Positions 47,371 through 58,719 are shown, numbered from the stretch's first letter. The stretch is DNA of 64,000 nt from Alnus glutinosa (GCF_958979055.1 NC_084898.1:7346001-7410000), one strand, 5' to 3'. Translations and numbers: made by a program. Notes: generated by a model not told the origin, from the letters alone.

Positions 47371-48004
47371 TGATGTGTTTGGCAACCGAGTGGAATAAAT
47401 ATTCCACTCGGATTTTTCCTAAAACCCGCCCGAATACCCGAATTTGACCCGAATTTTGTTTGAATTTTAAGCTGATAATTTGAGTACTGGCTGGGCCCCA
47501 CGCACAGGACAAACTGTCTCCCAAAAAGCGCGTGGGTCCCACATATAAATAATAAAATAATACAAATTTAAATAAAATAAAAATAAAAAAAACTTAATTA
47601 AAAACACAAGGGGTGGCTGCCAACCTGGGGGTGGCCGCGCGGCCACCCCCGACCCGGGCAGGGGTGGCCGCGCGGCCTCCCCCGCCACTGGGGGTGGCTG
47701 CCAACCGGCAGCCACCCCTTCATCATTTTTTTTTTTAATTTTATTTTTATTTTTTTTTAAAAAAAAATTATTTATTTATTTTTTAATTAAATAATCAATA
47801 TATAATAAATTATTATTTTACACAACTTTTCAAAATACCAATCATTATACACAACTTTTTAAACTTTCAATCATTTTTTACCATTAAAATATAATATTTT
47901 TCAATCTCAAAATTCAACATCCAAACACAATTTTTTACCTCGATATTTGTAAATAGAATTAGAATTCAATTCTAATTCTCAAAATTCAATACCCAAACGC
48001 ACCA
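47371..48004. mobile_element. Tourist-like element with GGGGTGGC-rich core, 634 bp
   Basis: The left end TGATGTGTTTGG and the right end (reverse complement) TGGTGCGTTTGG lie between TAA duplications (47368-47370 and 48005-48007). The core (47605-47715) contains GGGTGGCCGCGCGGCCACCC, a perfect palindrome, and repeats of it. A local palindrome GAGTGGAATAAATATTCCACTC follows the left end. Confidence 0.8.
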
Positions 48005-48141
48005 TAAGGGGTTGGATTAGAATCCTTAAAAAGTTTTAGAGTATTCGAACTATATAGATTTTTCCCAAATTAAATCCTTATGAGTTTGTCGCATTAGCAT
48101 TTATCACTTCAAAATACCGATATGTCAATGTATTACTATTT

Positions 48142-49167
48142 AGGGTTAAATATATTTTTGCCCTCAGAATTTTAACAACTTTATTTATTTATTTATTTTT
48201 TTTTTTTTCCTTTGGTTTCACTTTTGATCACAGATGGTACATCGCTTATGGCCATATACAGAATAGTACTTCCGTTTATCTGTTGTAAAAAAAACTAATA
48301 AATTTCCACATCAAATCAATTAAAACTTTTCATGTGTCATATACCTCATTAAAAAAAATAATGAATAAAAAATTTAAAAATAATTAAAAAAACTATATAT
48401 ATATATATAAAGGGGTGGCGTGGCCATCCCTTACGTCCAGCCTGGGGTAGTTTGGCCACCTCCAAAAGGCCAAAAAGAAAGAAATTGGAGTTTGGCATCT
48501 TAAGGTGGTCGAGCCACCCCCATAGCCAAAATCACTGGTTCGACCACTCCCAAACAGCTAAAAAGAAAAGAAAAGAAGTTGGGGTTTGACCAGTCCCAGA
48601 CCGGCTGTAGGGGTGGTTTCAGCCACCCCCAGATCGGCCCTAGGGGTGGCTGGGCACCCCTATTGGCCCAGATGAGCCACCTTTATTTTACTTTTAGTTA
48701 ATTTAATTATTTTGTAATATATTTTTTTTTCTTGTTTTTTATATTTTGTTATTTTTTTTTAATGACGTGTATAACATGGGGCAAGTTGGGGTTTGGCCAG
48801 CCCCAAACCGACTATAGGGGTGGTTTCAGCCACCCCCAGATCGGCCCTAGGGGTGGCTGGCCACCCTCATTGGCCTAGATGAGTCACCTCTTATTTTTTA
48901 GTTATTTTAATTATTTTGTAATATTTATTTTTATTTTTATTTTTATTTTTTAATTTTGTTATTATTATTTTTTAATGATGTGTATGACATATGACAAGTT
49001 TTGATTGGTTTGACGTGGAAATCCATTAATTTTTTTGATGACAAATGGACAAAGGTGTACTATTTCAGTATATGCCCATAAGCGAGGTATCTCCTGTGAT
49101 TGAAAGTGAAACCGAAGAAAAAAGATAAAGTTGTTAGAACTCAAAAGGTAAAAATGTATTTAACCCT
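48142..49167. mobile_element. 1.03-kb TIR element with internal 207-bp tandem duplication
   Basis: The ends AGGGTTAAATATATTTTTGC and, in reverse complement, AGGGTTAAATACATTTTTAC are flanked by ACTATTT on both sides (48135-48141 and 49168-49174), an apparent 7-bp target duplication. The inside is AT-rich with GGGGTGG/CCACCCC blocks. A unit beginning AAGTTGGGGTTTG occurs at 48576 and 48783, a tandem period of 207 bp. The superfamily is uncertain. No transposase. Confidence 0.75.
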
Positions 49168-49195
49168 ACTATTTAATTAAAAAATAATATTTGAA

Positions 49196-49198
<3 letters not shown>

Positions 49199-49250
<52 letters not shown>
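49199..49250. repeat. (AT)n microsatellite
   Basis: About 26 TA repeats immediately downstream of the TIR element. Confidence 0.95.
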
Positions 49251-49256
<6 letters not shown>

Positions 49257-49549
49257 AGGATCAACATCTCCTAGAATTTATAGTATATTTTAGTAACTAA
49301 ATTTCTTAAAATCTCAACAATTATTTTGAAATTATTCAAATTCTGTCACATCCATAACATATTTATTTTAACCACTTAACTAAAATAATATCAAAGTATA
49401 TACCAAGTTTTTAAAAATTAATATAATAATAAAAATTATATAATTTTTGAGATTTGAGATAAAACGATTTATTGAATAACCAAGGACTCACTCTACCCAA
49501 AAAAAAAAAAGAAAAAGAAAGTGGGGGTAAAAAAGAAGAAGAGGCAAAA

Positions 49550-49685
49550 TGGCGACACGTCACGGTTGACACACCTACGGCTCACCGGTCCCACGCCGAC
49601 ATCCGTTGGCCAATCACAGCGTCACACCACCTACCTCCTGCTTTTTCTAAACCGTCAATCCCAACGCGCCACGGGACGTGGCAGT

Positions 49686-49717
<32 letters not shown>

Positions 49718-49872
49718 AACAAAACCCTTTTCCTTTCCCTCCAATTCCAGAGAGTTCGATTACAAAACAGCGAGAAACCGAAGAGCTAGGGTTAGGTTTT
49801 CCTTGCCTCTTCTAAATAGTCCCTTTCAGATATCTTTGAATATTCAGCGCTATAAGGGTTTCAAAGTTTCGA
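49550..49872 (+). promoter_or_regulatory. Promoter and non-coding first exon of the bZIP gene
   Basis: Contains two ACGT-core sites, GACACGTCAC (about 49553) and GGGACGTGGCAG (about 49673), of the kind bound by G-box bZIP factors. It also has a CCAAT box (GGCCAATCACAG, about 49608) and a (CT)n leader (49690-49715). A GT donor (GAG/GTACGT) at about 49873 probably ends an untranslated first exon. The site identification is by eye. Confidence 0.5.
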
Positions 49873-50064
49873 GGTACGTTTGGTTTATAAATTCATCAAT
49901 ATGTTTATCCTTTTCCCTTTAGATTTCAAATTTTATTCTTTTTTCGTTCGTAAATTCATCAATATGATATTAGAGGGAAATTTTCTGTGTGTATATGTGC
50001 ATTTTCAAATGAAAATGTTGTTAATTCCTCAGTTATTAATTAATCAATTAGCGTTTTTCGATCA

Positions 50065-50190
50065 AATTGTAGACAAAAAGTTTAATTTTAAATAGAATCG
50101 CAAAATACGAATAGTTTGTGATTGCGTTTTTAAAAAATTGTGTTTTTAAATCGCACATTTAAAAATCGCAAATTCAAATGGATCCGTAGT
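50065..50190. mobile_element. Relic of the AAATCGCA-family MITE in the bZIP leader intron
   Basis: Contains AATCGCAAAATACGAATAG, AAATCGCACATTTAAAAATC and GCAAATTCAAATGGATCCG, matching the interiors and one end of the elements at 19735-19969 and 45155-45469. Truncated, with no clean ends. Confidence 0.6.
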
Positions 50191-50762
50191 AGACTGGATA
50201 GTATGTAGTGTATCTTAATGTATGCTATGGAAGCTTGTGTTAAGGTTAATCTCATCATCTATCGCGTGGCAATATGTTGTGGGATATTTGAACCATTGAG
50301 ATTTACAAATTGATGCAATGAATGGGGTTTAATTTTGATTAACTTATTGAAAGTACGCCTCCTTGTTGTGCTTAATCGACAAGTTTGCTTGTAATGCTAA
50401 TTAATCGTAGATAATGTCGTATATTTGATCAAATAAATTTCAATTATATGAATACCAAGCAGTAGCCTAAAATGGACGTTTTCATGTGATTGTGTCGCAT
50501 ACATGGTGTTATGATTTTTGGACAACTGCATGTTCATACGCAATAATAGTGGAGACTATTATCAAGTCTTACATTATTAAAGCACATTTTACTGAATAAA
50601 ATGTTTTGATAGATGAAAATGCTGGAAAATCTGGAGTAAGAATTCCATTTTATTTGATCTGCTTCTTTGTTACTCTCTCTCTTGCTCCTTTATATTCTTT
50701 CTGTTGATTACTAGATTACATCGATGCATGAAATTCAATTTTGATTTTCATTTAATAGGCAT

Positions 50763-50791
50763 GCCAAACTCAGAGGAATAATGGGCCAAAC
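50763..50791 (+). promoter_or_regulatory. uORF whose stop codon overlaps the bZIP start
   Basis: A six-codon uORF (50761-50781, MPNSEE then TAA) ends in TAATG, so its stop shares a base with the main ATG at 50781. The region is a near-perfect tandem repeat of about 22 bp (CCAAACTCAGAGGAA...AATGGG twice). The geometry would favour termination-reinitiation. Confidence 0.5.
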
Positions 50792-51482
50792 TCAGAGGAA
50801 AAATGGGTCTAAGAGAATGCTATCTACTGGTAAGAAAGAGTTTTAGGTATCTTTTGTTCAAAGTTTAAGCATGTGTATCCTTATCTAATAATTTTTTTTT
50901 TAAAAAAAAAAGAAAGAAAGAAAGATTGAAAGAAAAGAAAAGAAGGTAAGAGTATGTGTATCCTTTACTAAAGAGGTTAGTTTTATTTAAAAGGGATAAA
51001 TGCCTCTTTGGCGAGCTTTTGAAATGCAATGTGCAACTTTTTTCTCTTGCCCCCTTTCCACTGATGTTGATTGAAAAGGGTGGATATTATATTTCATCCT
51101 TTTTGGTTAACTTGAATTTTGGGCTCTGTTGCTGGTCCTATATAAATGGGAAATGCTTGCAAGCACTTAATGGTAACTTATTTGTTTGCTTAATTATCTG
51201 TGCGACAGGTGACAACATGAAAGTCCATACTCAGGTCAGTCCCTTAATTGAAGGGAAAGCAAATGGAAAAACTACCGGAGTACATGAGAGTGCTCCTGCC
51301 CCTGCTAATCTTGTAGGAATGTCCATTGAATTCCCAAATAAGAATATAGAAACGGGTGTTGTGTCTGTTGGTTCCTTTGCTGGGGCAGGGTCAACTTTTA
51401 GAGGTTTGGTTCAGGTACGGAAATATCTTCACCTTCGGGCTGAAAAATACATGTCTATCAATATGTGCCTTAATAAGATGAA

Positions 51483-51528
<46 letters not shown>

Positions 51529-52835
51529 TGATTAGACACAGTTACTAGTCTGCATTATGAATCACAGGATGATGAACGATTTTCCTAAATTTTGTGAGCA
51601 AGAGTTAGTTGACGCAGTCAATTTAAGACCTTGCGGGGCAGTTTTTGCTGCAATGTTATTCTATTACTGACTCTGATTTTATTTTATTTTTTATTTTTTA
51701 TTTTTTATTTTTTATTTTTTTCTGAATTGGAAAAGACAACTTAAAGATAATGCATATAATCGCTCGGGTACATTCTCACTGTTCATTCTGGATATTTACT
51801 TCCTCAGAATGAAAAGCAGCTCATACGAGAGAGAAGGAAACAGGCTAACAGAGAATCCGCTAGGAAATCTAGGTTGAAGAAGCAGGCTGAACTGGAGGAG
51901 TTGAAGAGCGAATATGGATCCTTGGATGTGGAGAATAAAGCCCTTAAAACTGAATTAGTTAATCTGAAAGCGTATTCAGACAAATTGAGGCTTGAAAATG
52001 CTGCATTAACGGTACTTTCTCATAGAATCTGTTCATTTTTTTCTCCAGTGCTTGCATTTTTTAATAAAAGTAGAATTATTTTTTTCTTTTATTTTGTGCG
52101 CTGACTTGCTAAAGTTTTGGTAGTCGGTATTTATTGTTTGATACTTGCATTCTCTGTAGTTATATTCCATCCAAAATTGAGCATTTTCTTCATATATGGA
52201 CTTAAGGCCTTGATTTATAGTACCCTGTCAGGGTTTTCGGTTGCTGACAGAGATAATATGGTATAATTGGAATGGCATTTTAGCTGAGTTTAACCGAGCC
52301 ATGGCCAGAGTGAAGTGGCATTTAGTCATTTTAGATTTAAGATAATCAAATTTAATGGCTTTTGGAACTTTACAAATTATGTCATGGATGTTTCTTTGGA
52401 AATTAATTTGTTCAAACTGGTTTGTTTCCAAGTGCTTTTGGGTTGGGCTGAATTGGGTGACCGGCCGGGAAGCTCCCAAAGCCAGTCTAAGAATGATAAT
52501 TTGGGAAATTTATGCCTGTTATGCTGACGGTGTACTTTTCAGATTGCCTCTTTTGAACAAAGCTGTATTTGCACTCATTTCCAGCTGGAGCTTACATTAG
52601 TTTGATTTTGCAGGAGAAGCTGAAAAATACACAGGTATGGAAGCAAGAAGGGATGGTTAGCGCTGAGATTGAAGCTGCTTTGGCCCTATCAAACAGTTCT
52701 GTGAATATTCTTAATGCTGATTCTGTGAGCAGGAATGTGCATTCGGAAAGTGAAAGCCGCGAGAAATCTGAATCTAGAACTAAGCATCATCAATTGAAAA
52801 CAAGCTGTAGGGCTGATGCTGTTGCCGCTGGATGA
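50781..52835 (+). CDS. Short bZIP transcription factor, group G (G-box-binding-factor type)
   Basis: A DNA-binding, dimerising nuclear regulator. Four coding exons: 50781-50829, 51209-51414, 51808-52011 and 52614-52835, total 681 nt, 226 aa, all GT-AG. The basic region (residues about 92-107) reads RERRKQANRESARKSR with the invariant N-x7-R spacing. A leucine zipper follows (residues about 110-155; EELKSEYGSL, then ALKTELVNL, YSDKLRLENAAL). The C-terminus ends ADAVAAG, which is characteristic of group G bZIPs. Those proteins are normally 300-400 aa and begin with a long proline-rich (MFMR) region. Here that region is absent and only about 85 residues precede the basic domain. I searched the upstream 1 kb for it and saw none. 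Either it is a derived short paralogue or an upstream exon lies elsewhere. The intron at 51415-51807 holds a 33-bp T tract. Confidence 0.85.
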
Positions 52836-52839
52836 TCAG

Positions 52840-54790
52840 GACATTATGCTTAATTTTGTGGTTTTTGCGAAAGATGGATTGGTTTACAAGGAATTTGACG
52901 AGTACTTTTAAGTTATTAGATTATAGGTTTCTTAAATAGGAAATGAAAGTTTTTCCTGAATAGGATGGAGAGAGGGTATTCTTTTGTCGGTTATTGCCGA
53001 TTTTTGTGGTTTTGCCAAATTCTTAGATACGATAGATTGAATTTTGTTGGGTTTCTTATACGAACTCCTTTAATTGTTGGCAATCCTTACTGTCTATTTT
53101 GAGATTAATTTCTTTTCACTTTGGGTCTCTTGCGAAATGCAATTTGAATTGTGTCCTTCTCAACATTTATAAGGCCTTTTTGGACTATTGAAACAGTTTT
53201 TTTATTTTTTTTTTATTTTTTTTTTATTTTATTTTTTTTTTAATTTTGGTGCTTCAAATTTTTTTGGAGGTTTTGTTTTAATGACCAACGATTTAGAATA
53301 AAGAAATGTCTTGTTTTTATTTTTTTTGTCAATCTCTTATCTATCTCCATACAAAAAATTAGCAAATCTACCATTGAAGATATATCACCATATGGAAGAT
53401 GGGCAAGGGCTCTTTAATTAGAATATATAGTCTTGAGTTCAAAATCAAAGTCAAATTGTAGGGTTGATTCTAATACAAAAACCATTTTAACCTTTTACAT
53501 ATGAAAGGATAGTATTTAGACCAGTATGAATAACTTGTTTGCCACTAAAAACTCTCAAAAGTCTTTTGGCAAGACACGAATATTGAGTCATTGACCATCG
53601 AAATTATGTTGGGGCCAGTAAAGTTACCTATAAACAAAGGCTTAAAACTCTCCCCCATAGTCCCGAGTCTCTGGCTGCCGCTCCTGGCCTCCTCCTCCCC
53701 CTTCCCCTCTACTCTCCTCTTCCTCCTTCCTTCATCCTTTTCCACCTCTTTTGAGGCTCTACTTATCTCATTGGAGGTCCTATCTGCCTCTTTTGAGGTC
53801 TTACAACAATTATCGAGAGGAGGTTGAAGATGGAGATGCACTGTAGAAATCAGAACATAATCTATCGTCAATGAGTAACCAACCCCAGATACAAAGGTCT
53901 CCACAACGAGCTAAAACAACAAAAAACAAGAAGACTGTAACCCACTAAAAGCAAAAACAAACATAGAAAGACATAAATAATAATAAAAAACCAAAAAGAG
54001 AATCCAACAATGTACACCGGCAGACGGAGCAACGAAGATTGGCTTGAGCGTGCGGCACGTGGAGGCCGGGGAGGAGGAGAACACCACAGGAGATCGACAA
54101 TAATGGTAGATGAGACGAAAGGAGGCTGTCACGCACGACGTAGAGCTGTTCACGCGCCGGCGCGTGTAAGGCACGCACTAGAGATTGAGATCTACTAATG
54201 GGCGCATATGAGACATGCGTCAATGCAAAGTGGAGCGGTGCATCCGAGGGTGAAGCTTCTTGAAGTTGATAGATCGGTTTTTTTTAAAATCAAATCTAAA
54301 AACTTTTTCTTTTTTTTTTAGGGGCGGATCTGAGGGTGGGATCATCTGGAGGAAGAGCGGCTGAATCGAGATAAATCTTAAAGGCAAAGGTTCGAGTAGG
54401 ATTGAAGGGTCTCGCAAGGGTTATACCCCTACGTGTTCCATGATAACTCTGTCAACTGATTACAAATTTGTGCATAGTAAATTCCTAATAAAAGAGGACT
54501 TATCAAGAAACAAAACCAAGCTAGCCAAATTTACAAGAAAACAAAACAAAATGGACTATTAACAACTTATGTGTTAGATTATTACCTATTTTAAAAGCTT
54601 AAATTAATAAAAAAAATAAAATTAATAATTTAATTTATATTTTAACACTATTTCGCGTGTGAGCGTAAACTCTCCCTTAATAGACGATACTTAACACGTA
54701 AAATATGTAATTGTAATTCGAATTTAAGATCCCTACCCTCAAACCATCACGTTAAATTACTGTTTATTGTCGTTGTTCGAGTCACAAAGC
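52840..54790. other. Intergenic, repeat-like
   Basis: The first 300 bp are probably the bZIP 3' UTR. The stretch 53590-54420 is GC-richer, with pyrimidine-rich and CGCGCCGGCGCGTG-type palindromic sequence (about 54150). Its short frames on both strands have no recognisable domain. It may be a decayed retroelement. No gene called. Confidence 0.45.
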
Positions 54791-54794
54791 TTTC

Positions 54795-55613
54795 TTATCG
54801 ATGGATGTTACTCAAAGGCACTAGAGCAACTGCATCCCATGTACTGCAATTCGAGTATTTCTGGAAAACCTTTCTGTCGGGTTTCAACTTAGCCAACCGG
54901 AGAAGACTTCCGGCACTATAGGCGACTTGTCGTTTCGGGTAACCGGTTTTAAGAGCTCTGTTCCAGCCATGTCTTTTGCAAATGCAGCACTGCGCCGCAT
55001 AAACAGCAGACGCAGCGATAAGAGACGGAGAGTACCTGACATTTATATCATAATCATTCATGGCGAGCTCACCAAAGTAGAACGACAAATTCTTGAACAC
55101 TCGATCGGCGTCCCCAAAAGACCGAAGAAATTCAAGCAAGAAAGTGTGGATTGTCGGAACCATAATCTTCCAACCCAACTTGTTCAGGATCTTGCTTTCC
55201 ATGGAATTGATTTCCGCTTGACTGTAACTAAGACCATGAAACAAGCAGGTGAAGTAACTTTCTGGTATTTTGTTGAACTCCGTCATAGAAGGGAACCATT
55301 CCTCTTCGTACTTGCACGCTATGACCAGCGCCGCCATACCCACCAGCTTGAACTGAGCCCACAACACAACCTCCAGCGAGAGAAAGCGGTCGGCGATGTT
55401 GACGGCGAGAAACAGAGTCGCTTGCGCGTAACACATCGAAGTGTGGACTTCAGTCAACCAGTCGACCAGAATGGCTCTCAGCTTGTCTTTCAAGTAGCCC
55501 TTCCTCACTCGGGTCTGGCTCTCGATGCGCTTATAGAAGCCATACATGCTATCTTCTTCTTCTTCTTCTTCTTCTTCTTGATTCTGCGTTAACAGGAGGC
55601 CGCTATCACCCAT
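54795..55613 (-). CDS. Intronless B-type cyclin (probable retrocopy)
   Basis: Cyclins of this class activate CDKs at G2/M. An uninterrupted frame of 272 aa starts at 55613 (MGDSGLLLTQNQ). The ATG at 55697 is upstream of the TATA box and less likely. After a run of eight Glu residues (an AGA/GAA microsatellite), cyclin box N covers YGFYKRIE, LRAILVDWLTEVH, ADRFLS and ACKYEEEW, with the CDK-contact Lys (ACKYEE) present. Cyclin box C includes NKLGWKIMVPT, SPSLIAASAVYAA and TGYPKRQ. It ends SNIHR after KYSNCSTWDAVALVPL, as in B1 cyclins. Plant B cyclins normally have several introns and about 400 aa. Here there are no introns and no N-terminal destruction box (RxxLxxI). It is either a truncated retrogene escaping APC-mediated destruction or an open pseudogene. 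Confidence 0.8.
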   Translation of the reverse strand: MGDSGLLLTQNQEEEEEEEEDSMYGFYKRIESQTRVRKGYLKDKLRAILVDWLTEVHTSMCYAQATLFLAVNIADRFLSLEVVLWAQFKLVGMAALVIACKYEEEWFPSMTEFNKIPESYFTCLFHGLSYSQAEINSMESKILNKLGWKIMVPTIHTFLLEFLRSFGDADRVFKNLSFYFGELAMNDYDINVRYSPSLIAASAVYAAQCCICKRHGWNRALKTGYPKRQVAYSAGSLLRLAKLKPDRKVFQKYSNCSTWDAVALVPLSNIHR

Positions 55614-55659
55614 TGACAGACTTCCAAGGAAGCAAAGAAGAGAGGAGAAGAGGTCGGCG

Positions 55660-55667
55660 TATTTATA
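55660..55667 (-). promoter_or_regulatory. TATA box of the cyclin gene
   Basis: TATAAATA on the minus strand, 47 bp upstream of the ATG at 55613. A transcript starting about 30 bp downstream would have a very short leader. This favours the 55613 start. Confidence 0.55.
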
Positions 55668-56170
55668 GTAATGCATGGGTTTTCCGAATTCGTTCAAGTG
55701 TTAGATTTATCATCATGGGCCTTTATCATGGGCTGGACCGGCAGAAAGATCTTGTCGTGGCCCAAATATGATAATACGACTTCTTATATGTTTGGGTTTC
55801 GGATAGTTTGAAGAGGTAATATTGGACATCTTATGGGGAATTCGTTTGAAAACAATTTGTTTTCATAGGTTTTTTTAACCAACTCAAAAGGAGAAGAACG
55901 GGCTACAAGGAAGGGTTTTTCTCACTTATAATCTAAATAGAAGAAAGAATGATTCCAAACATAAGGTCGAAAGTGACTCACTGAGCTAAAAAAATGTGCT
56001 TCTAAAGTTAGCATTATAAAAGGTTTTCAAACCTGTTAAGTATTAGATGAGAATAAAAAAGTTCACAAGCAGTCATGTGTCTTTGTTATTTTGTTATTAT
56101 GTATCTTTGTTATTTAGTTATTATTTATCTATTAGAGTCTATATTTAAGTAGGGAATAAATGGATAGTAT

Positions 56171-56490
56171 TTTTTTTTTTTGGGATAAATTAGAGCTTCA
56201 TTAACCAAACAAAGACAATACAACAATCCAGTAAACACTGGAATCTAGGTTCTAACAAGAAACCAAACTACAACCTCAACAAAACAACCCAAAAGAGCTA
56301 AGCAGCTAAACCATATCAAACCAAAGATAGACACACAATAGCTTCTCTAACACCAAAAGCCAACCCCCTACCAAAAACAGACCGAGCTACTTAAGAGGGA
56401 ACTTGACCAGCAATCTCACTTTAACTACCCATTTAATTTTAGACAAAATGCCTTCTTCAGATTTGGGAGACCGGCCCTGGAGCAATGCAT
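56171..56490 (-). mobile_element. 5'-truncated LINE insertion with 18-bp target duplication
   Basis: On the minus strand this 320-bp segment ends in GCTCTAATTTATCCC plus an A tail (the T run at about 56169-56181), a plant LINE 3' end. The flanks GGAATAAATGGATAGTAT (56153-56170) and GGAATAAATGAGTAGTAT (56491-56508) agree at 16 of 18 positions, a classical LINE target-site duplication. Confidence 0.88.
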
Positions 56491-56509
56491 GGAATAAATG
56501 AGTAGTATG

Positions 56510-57600
56510 TTATCCTTGTGTATTATCTTTATTAATAGTTGTCAGTGATAAAATAGTCACAGAATACACCTCTACGAGAGTAGCTTATGTTTATCGCATT
56601 TCTTTGTAACTCTATCTAAATTCATTGGGTTGATGAATAAAGTAAGCAAAGATCATTAATATTTAATTTTTGAATTAATTTAAAAAGTATTAAGGTTTCT
56701 CAACAACCCTTATTTATCTGTTACGTGTTTGAGTAAATATCGTAAGCTCTTATTTGAAAACTCAAAAACTGGCACGTGAAAAAAGCAGTTTGGATCAAAT
56801 TTGGGTCAAAAATGCAAGCCCCGTGAAGTTCGTGGCAAAGGCCCGGAGGAATTGAAGTCGCGGTGGACCCAAGTATTAGTGGCGCCGGCGCGATAGATCG
56901 TCACGCAAGTTCCTTGCTCAAACCTGTTTCTTGGTGAATCACATGAAATGAAATGAAATTCCACCTCAAAAAACCTCAAAAGCACTCTATCTTTTTCTAG
57001 TGGCTTCCAATCTCAAAGAGTAGGTCAAAAAGTGTGGAAGAAAGAAAGTACACGTCTTTGAAACCATTTGCTGAATTTTTAGGTTTGACCATATGGGTCT
57101 TCCACTCTTTCTTTCCTTGCCGTGATCCAAGTTGAGTTACTAGATAGATAGAAAATTATTATTATTATTTTTTTATTTTTATTTTTTACATAAAAGGTTA
57201 CCCTTCATGTTCCTAATTTGATTATATGAGATTACTATTCGTGTCCGGGTATGTGAGAGGGGGTTCTATTATATGAACGGAGAAGTTCTGGTGTAACACT
57301 CTAGTTTTATATTAAAGTGAGTGGTTTATAAGAGATAATCATGACTAATAAGTCTCACATTACCTAGTTATTAGGTAAAACTGTCCTTTATAAGGAATAT
57401 AAACTTTAAATTGACTAGTCCTTTTAGGGCGATAGCGCAGATGCGGCTAACTCTTTTCATTTGGTCATTACATCAAGACTTATGTGAGCAACAAAATTCT
57501 ATTCGGGTAGGGGTCCTCTCTTGACCTTTTATAATTTCTCTTATCCATTATCTTCGGATTCGGATAGAACAAGATAACCTGATACGTAGATGGGAGATTC
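56510..57600. other. Intergenic; possible TRIM-like segment
   Basis: No gene. Around 57291-57540 a segment starting TGTAACACTCTAG contains TAAGTCTCACATTACC and CTTTATAAGGAATATAAAC. This recalls short LTR (TRIM) sequences, but no partner repeat or target duplication is visible. Confidence 0.35.
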
Positions 57601-57604
57601 AAAT

Positions 57605-57678
57605 TTAAAGAGTAATACTATATATTATACTCTATCTCATTTTGATGATGTGTCAGTGCTCATCAACGCTTGTTAAAA

Positions 57679-57709
<31 letters not shown>

Positions 57710-57775
57710 TTAAAGACCGATGAGCAATGCTACATCAACCTAATGAGACGAGAATATACTCGATCCAAAATCATT
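57605..57775. mobile_element. MITE with (TAA)n centre
   Basis: The left part CTCATTTTGATGATGTGTCA and GTGCTCATC pair with GATGAGCAATGCTACATCAA and CTAATGAGACGAG on the right. The centre is a (TAA)n tract. It is related in plan to the element at 58540-58715. Confidence 0.6.
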
Positions 57776-58539
57776 ACCCTAGTGTTTTATTATTCAGATT
57801 TTCCATTTGACCATGTCAAGAATAATCTTGTTTTATAAACATTGGTATCTAAGCTTGTAAGCCTATAAATATGAAATGGAAATGCTTGCTGGGGGACACT
57901 CATCCGTCCCCCAGCACCCATTTATAATAAAAAACATATTTTTTATTATAAAGAGACTCACAAGGAACGGATGAGTATCCCTACGTAGCAAGCCTCAATA
58001 TGAAAATTCTAGGGGTTGAAAAGCATCCTAGCGTATGGGATACCTTAATGATATCAATCTTCAATATTCTCTCAAAGATTTGTCTTTCGATACCTGCCAA
58101 AACATTAAAAAAAAGAAAAGAAAAGAAAAGTTTAGAAAATTGAGAGGCCATCCTGGAGAATAAGAAAGTCACATGACGTTTTGGGGCATTATAGAATATT
58201 AAAAACTTTTTTTTTAATTATTATTTTTTGTACGTTGAGTACGTAAATGGTTTTAAAAAAAAACACTTAATAAAACACTTTTTTTTTTGTTTTTTTTTTT
58301 TAAAAAAAAAAACCATTAATAAACAATACAAACACAAAATACTTTTTAAATATAAACCCTACCAAAAAAATAAAATAAAATAAAACCTTTTCACGTCACA
58401 TCAAAAACGTATTTTTTTTTTTCGAAACTATTAATAAACAATTTAAACCCAAAATATTTTTTCAAAATACAAAATAATTATTAAATATGAACTATTAAAA
58501 AAAAAAATACTTCTCACCCTTATAAATTGGGTAATGCTA

Positions 58540-58715
58540 TATACTATACTCTTACAATCCAATTGAGCTTAATTATGTGGCAGTGCTTAGCAGCTCTTGT
58601 TAAAATAAAATTAAAAAAAAAAAAAAAAACAAAACAAAATTCAAAGCTAAAGGGTACTGCCACATCAGCATAGTGATCGGGTGGTGAAATAAGGATGTAG
58701 TATATAACATTTATA
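58540..58715. mobile_element. MITE with poly(A) centre
   Basis: The left arm AATGCTATATACTATACTC with TTATGTGGCAGTGCTTAGC pairs with the right arm GGTACTGCCACATCAGCAT and GTAGTATATAACATT. The centre is an A-rich run. Same architecture as 57605-57775, so probably one family. Confidence 0.65.
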
Positions 58716-58719
58716 TTTT

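Noticed and set aside
51488..51521. Poly(T) tract in the bZIP intron as a retroposon tail
   Set aside because: No retroposon body or target duplication adjoins it; treated as a simple repeat within the intron.
53545..54417. Minus-strand frames of 60-120 codons
   Set aside because: Pyrimidine-rich, low-complexity translation, no domain, no splice-linked partners.
54927..55592. Plus-strand 221-codon frame opposite the cyclin
   Set aside because: Antisense shadow of a recognisable cyclin box; the translated product has no known domain.
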